Part shown: piece after piece, positions 43,396 through 46,944 of the stretch | Layout: each line of letters begins with the position of its first letter | Position numbering within the stretch: the stretch's first letter is position 1 | Origin: Fidelibacterota bacterium | Lineage (GTDB): Bacteria; Fidelibacterota; UBA8477; JABMPR01 | Direction of reading: 5' to 3' | Assembly (NCBI GenBank): GCA_024278595.1 | Contig: JAJRSW010000079.1 | Span: 1-46,944 of the forward strand | Length of the DNA stretch: 46,944 nt | Translations under genes and position numbers: made by a program | The notes under the pieces: generated by a model | What the model saw: only the letters and a program-made list of their open reading frames with translations | Told to the model about the DNA's origin: nothing | Database searches by the model: none

Positions 43396-44766
43396 CTAGA
43401 TTGTCTTTGAAAATCTACCTTCTCCTTCTCCCAGGTAGGCATCGAATGTCATGGCAATATTGCGGATGAAAAGTCGACCCTTGTCGGTCACCTTCAGTCG
43501 ATGGCTATCAAGTTCAATCAATCCATCCTGCTGGAATTCATCCAGGTTACTCAATTCTGCGCCAAAATGAATTTTAAAATCAAGATTTAAATTACGGCTC
43601 ATATTCTTAAAATCAATTTCAAGATCACACATCATACGCATGATTACATTACGCCGGATAATATCTTCATCCGTTAAGATGTAACCCTTTTCAATGGGTA
43701 GTGTACCAGCCTTGATTTGATCCTGATACAGATTAATATCCTTTGTATTCTGGGCATAAATTGAATCAACCTGGCTGATGGAAGACATCCCAAAAGCATA
43801 AATATCCACACCGGCTTTAGTGCTGTAACCTTGGAAGTTACGCTGGAGCGTTTTCTCTCGCTGGGCGATAGCCAATTCGTCATCTACTTTGGCAAAATGA
43901 TCCATACCTATATAGACATAACCGGAATCTGTCAGAGTTTCGATAATCATCTTCAACATTGCCAGCTTTAGATCCGGACTGGGGAGATCTGTTTCTTTGA
44001 TCAACTTTTGGTTTGGTTTCATCCAGGGTACGTGGGCATAGCTAAACACAGCCAGACGATCTGGATTAAAAGTTAAAATGGCTTTAAGGGTCTTCTCAAA
44101 ACTCTCTGGTGTCTGAAAGGGTAGACCGTAGATCAGATCCAGATTGAGAGACTCGAATCCCAGTTCATTGTGCCAGCCAACAATTTCCCTTAGCATTGAT
44201 TCAGAATTTATGCGATTGACAGCCTTTTGCACCTGTGGAGTAAAATCCTGGACACCGATAGAGTTCCGATTAAAACCCACCTCTCGTAAAGCAACCAGAT
44301 GCTCTCGAGTTAGTCCGCGGGGATCTATTTCACAGCCAATCTCAGCATCGGCTGCATGTGGGAATAATTCTTGAAGTCGGCCCCCAAGGCGACGGATCTG
44401 ATCTGGCTCTAAATAAGTTGGGGTACCACCACCAAAATGTTGTTGAACAACCTTACGATCAGGGTTCATCAGCTTGCCAAACAGCTCCAGTTCTTGGAGC
44501 AGGTGATTCAAATATGTTTCTACATGATCTTTATTACGGGTAATGATATTTGTGCAACCACAAAAATAGCACAGAGTGTCACAGAAAGGTAAGTGCAGGT
44601 AAAGTGACAGATCCCTCTCGTCACTTAAGTTGTTGGCTACAATTGCCTTTGACCAATCCGTTTCTTTAACCTCAGGACTAAAATGGGGGGCGGTAGGATA
44701 GCTGGTGTAACGCGGTCCTGGGCGATTGTATTTTGTGACGAGTTCTAAATCGACTTTTAATGACAT
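43396..44766 (-). CDS. hemN: oxygen-independent coproporphyrinogen III dehydrogenase
   Basis: 456-residue radical-SAM enzyme converting coproporphyrinogen III to protoporphyrinogen IX without oxygen. The cluster motif C-x3-C-x2-C is in LPFCDTLCYFCGC (~61-73), with the fourth Cys typical of true HemN; YTSYPTAPHF, HFGGGTPTYL and LDLIYGLPFQTPESF follow, and the C-terminal HemN domain (RNVIMRMMCDLEI, DGLIELD) is present. Full HemN length and signatures argue against HemW. Confidence 0.95.
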   Translation of the reverse strand: MSLKVDLELVTKYNRPGPRYTSYPTAPHFSPEVKETDWSKAIVANNLSDERDLSLYLHLPFCDTLCYFCGCTNIITRNKDHVETYLNHLLQELELFGKLMNPDRKVVQQHFGGGTPTYLEPDQIRRLGGRLQELFPHAADAEIGCEIDPRGLTREHLVALREVGFNRNSIGVQDFTPQVQKAVNRINSESMLREIVGWHNELGFESLNLDLIYGLPFQTPESFEKTLKAILTFNPDRLAVFSYAHVPWMKPNQKLIKETDLPSPDLKLAMLKMIIETLTDSGYVYIGMDHFAKVDDELAIAQREKTLQRNFQGYSTKAGVDIYAFGMSSISQVDSIYAQNTKDINLYQDQIKAGTLPIEKGYILTDEDIIRRNVIMRMMCDLEIDFKNMSRNLNLDFKIHFGAELSNLDEFQQDGLIELDSHRLKVTDKGRLFIRNIAMTFDAYLGEGEGRFSKTI

Positions 44767-44814
44767 TTATGTTGTGCCTTTATATCTTTTTTAACCGATC
44801 CTTCAGATATCGAC

Positions 44815-45846
44815 TTATTGCCCTTTATATGATTTAACAGTTTCAACCAGGGTTTCCACACACTCAATCTTAGCTGAAGGTAAGATTCCGTGCCCTAAAT
44901 TGAAGATATGCCCCGGTTTGCCATGCATAGCGTTAAGAATCTTGAGTGCCTCCCGCCTTACTATTTCAGGAGCCGAGCTCATCACTATCGGATCAAGATT
45001 TCCTTGAACAGCAGTTTGGCCATCAAGATCGTTATAGAACTGATCAAGGGGAACTGTCCAATCAAGACCCAGCACCTGAGCCTGTATTCGTTTAAGGTCA
45101 GTTAACCAAACATGAGCCCCTTTTGCATATACGATAACGGGTACTTCTGGTGAAATTGCTGCCACGATCCGGGCAATGTACTGACCGGATACCTGCCAAT
45201 ACGTTTCTTTAGACAGGATACCTGCCCAACTATCAAAAATCTGGATCGCATCCACTCCTGCATCAACCTGCATTTGTAGATATTTAATAATGGCTTGGGT
45301 GTTTAAGTCCAGTAGCTCGTGCAGCATTGCTGAATTCTGGTAAATTAACCCTTTCACATATTCATATGATTTTGAGCTGCCTCCCTCAACCATGTAAGTT
45401 GCCAGCGTCCAGGGAGAACCGGAAAAGCCAATCAAGGCGGTTTCTTCACCTAACATACTCCGGGTTAATTCAAGGGCCCGGGGCACATACTGCAAGTGCT
45501 CTTCAACACGACCTAGCTGTAATTTGGCCAGGTCTTGTTCAGCCCTGACTGGAAAGTCCATCTGGATACCACCTTTTTCCCTAAAATGGTATGGTTGTCC
45601 AAGTGCCTCAGGAATTACCAGAATATCACTAAAGATGATAGCCGCATCAAAGCCAAATCGATCTATGGGCTGCATAGTAACTTTGGCAGCTAGCTCAGGC
45701 GTCTTTACCATAGTAACAAAATCATATTGCTCCTTGAGTTTCCGATACTCCGGTAAATATCTACCAGCCTGGCGCATGAGCCAAACGGGTGGACGTTCTA
45801 AAACCTCACGACGACAAGCGGCTAAGAATTGTTCTCGACCATTCAT
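44815..45846 (-). CDS. hemE: uroporphyrinogen decarboxylase
   Basis: 343 residues; decarboxylates uroporphyrinogen III to coproporphyrinogen III. N-terminal signature RPPVWLMRQAGRYLPEYR (~19-36), catalytic Asp in AIIFSDILVIPEALG, GFSGSPWTLATYMVEGG, QIFDSWAG, YAKGAHVWL and C-terminal NLGHGILPSAKIE. It starts directly after the hemD stop (TAA-ATG), so it is coupled. Confidence 0.96.
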   Translation of the reverse strand: MNGREQFLAACRREVLERPPVWLMRQAGRYLPEYRKLKEQYDFVTMVKTPELAAKVTMQPIDRFGFDAAIIFSDILVIPEALGQPYHFREKGGIQMDFPVRAEQDLAKLQLGRVEEHLQYVPRALELTRSMLGEETALIGFSGSPWTLATYMVEGGSSKSYEYVKGLIYQNSAMLHELLDLNTQAIIKYLQMQVDAGVDAIQIFDSWAGILSKETYWQVSGQYIARIVAAISPEVPVIVYAKGAHVWLTDLKRIQAQVLGLDWTVPLDQFYNDLDGQTAVQGNLDPIVMSSAPEIVRREALKILNAMHGKPGHIFNLGHGILPSAKIECVETLVETVKSYKGQ

Positions 45847-46590
45847 TTATATATCCAATTCAGCTATAATGTCAGTTAACAAGCGATCAATGTCCGGTTC
45901 CTCTGCCTCCATGTAAACAGCTCCAGCGTATGCTTTAATCGCTTTGCTGGTACTTGGTCCAATGGAAATTAAGCGCGCTCTAAGCGCTCGTAAATCCTTC
46001 ATTTTAATACTTTGAACAAAGCCCTGTACTGTTGATGGTGAGGTAAGTATGATAGATTCATTGGGGGTGTTGCTGAAGCGTTGTGCTAAATCCTCATTCA
46101 TCACAACGACTGTGTGGTAAACTGGAAATATTTCGTGTTGCCAACCACGACTAATTAGCCAATCTGGAAATGCCGGGCGTGGTTCAACAGCACAGAATAA
46201 AACGACAGGACGTGGTTTTAGCGTTTCGAAAACCCGGATTAATCCGTTTGCATTCTGGTCTAGTGGTTCCCCGGCTGTAACTTCTAGCGTTGCTTCTACC
46301 TCTTTTGCCGTTTGTTGCCCGACGGCCCAGATTCTCTTTTTGCTGAAGTCCAGATCAATAGCTGCTGATTGCATCCAAGCATTCAAGCCCACAACCCCGT
46401 TACGACTTAGGAATACAAGATAGCACTCTTTTTGGAAAGACTGCTTAACTCGCTCAGGGTCAAAATGAGTTTCATACTTAACTCGAATAGTAGGATGGTG
46501 AAAGATGCCAATTCCCACTCGTTTATCAGGGGCAATTTTCGGAGCTCGCACGCCGGTATATATGATCTTATGTGAAAAGCCAATCATCAT
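45847..46590 (-). CDS. hemD: uroporphyrinogen-III synthase
   Basis: 247 residues. This family is poorly conserved; supporting signs are IWAVGQQTAKEVEA, VLFCAVEPRPAFPDWL, VYHTVVV, ESIILTSPSTVQGFV and ARLISIGPSTSKAIKAY, typical of the two Rossmann-like lobes, plus its location between hemC and hemE. Its ATG shares a base with the hemC stop (TGATG). It closes hydroxymethylbilane with ring-D inversion. Confidence 0.9.
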   Translation of the reverse strand: MMIGFSHKIIYTGVRAPKIAPDKRVGIGIFHHPTIRVKYETHFDPERVKQSFQKECYLVFLSRNGVVGLNAWMQSAAIDLDFSKKRIWAVGQQTAKEVEATLEVTAGEPLDQNANGLIRVFETLKPRPVVLFCAVEPRPAFPDWLISRGWQHEIFPVYHTVVVMNEDLAQRFSNTPNESIILTSPSTVQGFVQSIKMKDLRALRARLISIGPSTSKAIKAYAGAVYMEAEEPDIDRLLTDIIAELDI

Positions 46591-46944
46591 CAGGTTCCCA
46601 GAAGCTCTCTGGCTCCTTTTGCAATGAATTGATCTGCCAACTGATTTCCTAAAAGCTCAGGTTGATCTAATGATCCCGTCAATGATTCGAGAATCGTTTC
46701 ATTCCCCTCAAAGTTAGAGACGAATCCGGAAATCACGAGCCTCTCACCCACTTTCCGAGCCCAGGCACCCAAGGGAATTGAGCAGCCTGCTTCCAGTTTC
46801 CGGCCGAAAGTTCTCTCAGCACGACAACAAGCGACAGTCTCTGAATGAATAATTGGTTTAAGTAGTGTGACCAATTCGTCACGATCTTCACGTAGCTCTA
46901 TCCCGATTGCTCCCTGCCCGATTGAAGGTATGAACTGTTCTGGA
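46590..46944 (-). CDS. hemC: hydroxymethylbilane synthase (5' partial)
   Basis: C-terminal ~117 residues; the 5' part lies beyond the window edge. Readable from the edge: PEQFIPSIGQGAIGIELRED, then SETVACCRAERTFGRKLEAG with the cofactor-bearing Cys in AGCSIPLGAWA, the dipyrromethane attachment loop. Porphobilinogen deaminase makes the linear tetrapyrrole used by HemD. First visible gene of the hem operon; hemA would be expected further upstream. The TTG at 46874 is not a real start. Confidence 0.95.
   Translation of the reverse strand, partial: PEQFIPSIGQGAIGIELREDRDELVTLLKPIIHSETVACCRAERTFGRKLEAGCSIPLGAWARKVGERLVISGFVSNFEGNETILESLTGSLDQPELLGNQLADQFIAKGARELLGT

Noticed and set aside
1..46944. 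CRISPR arrays, rRNA genes, prophage genes, toxin-antitoxin pairs and complete IS transposases.
   Set aside because: Looked for and not found in the sequence.

Overview
The window looks like a chromosomal segment from an uncultured Gram-negative bacterium of the FCB group (Bacteroidota-Calditrichota-Marinimicrobia side). The evidence is a SusC/RagA-like TonB receptor with a carboxypeptidase-regulatory N-domain, and a secreted protein ending in a Por-type (T9SS) sorting domain with the YPNPFNPST signature. A Candidatus Marinimicrobia-like origin is my guess, not shown by the sequence.

Layout. 0.1-6.6 kb: TonB-dependent receptor, a ClpB that naturally lacks the N-domain, a TA-flanked MITE-like element, and a decapitated, frameshifted secreted beta-helix gene. 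6.7-10.2 kb: TetR-controlled cassette (metallo-beta-lactamase-fold hydrolase, NAD(P)-binding protein, SDR broken by an in-frame TAA). 10.3-17.3 kb, minus strand: TPR-like protein, a two-gene SWIM-zinc-finger unit and a T9SS-exported protein. 17.7-24.5 kb: htpG, tRNA-Val(CAC) and a shikimate operon (aroE, aroC, aroK, aroB, marC). 25-26.7 kb: purple-acid-phosphatase-like enzyme. 27.5-32.9 kb: a membrane cluster with a divergent heme-copper-oxidase-like 12-TM protein, a formylglycine-generating-enzyme-like protein, heme o synthase, two paralogous 6-TM proteins and a 4-TM protein. 33.2-36.5 kb, minus strand: mercury-resistance operon (merR, merA, thioredoxin-like gene, outer-membrane protein). 36.8-38.4 kb: ArsR-rhodanese fusion, a membrane protein and a DsrE-family protein. 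38.7 kb to the end, minus strand: heme operon hemC-D-E-N-H-Y-B-L, with hemC cut by the window edge.

Most interesting signal: two genes appear to encode selenocysteine and are mis-cut by ordinary ORF calling. The last mer-operon gene has a perfect signal peptide one base after the preceding gene, then TGA-Pro-Leu-TGA (a UxxU motif where CxxC would be expected), then an open frame to a beta-barrel. A perfect hairpin with a GGUC apical loop follows 11 nt after the second TGA. Four kb away the DsrE gene has TGA exactly at its conserved Cys (U-G-T-C-C-D-A-R-G), again followed by a hairpin with GU in the loop. A diselenol outer-membrane protein co-transcribed with mercuric reductase would be a notable mercury-handling system. 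The Sec machinery (selA/B/C/D) is not in the window, so this remains a prediction.

The intergenic DNA carries several dispersed repeats: a ~180-bp TA-flanked inverted-repeat element (2 copies), a ~125-bp repeat (2 copies), a GTCTTCGCGA palindromic family (3-4 copies) and a tandem hairpin cluster.
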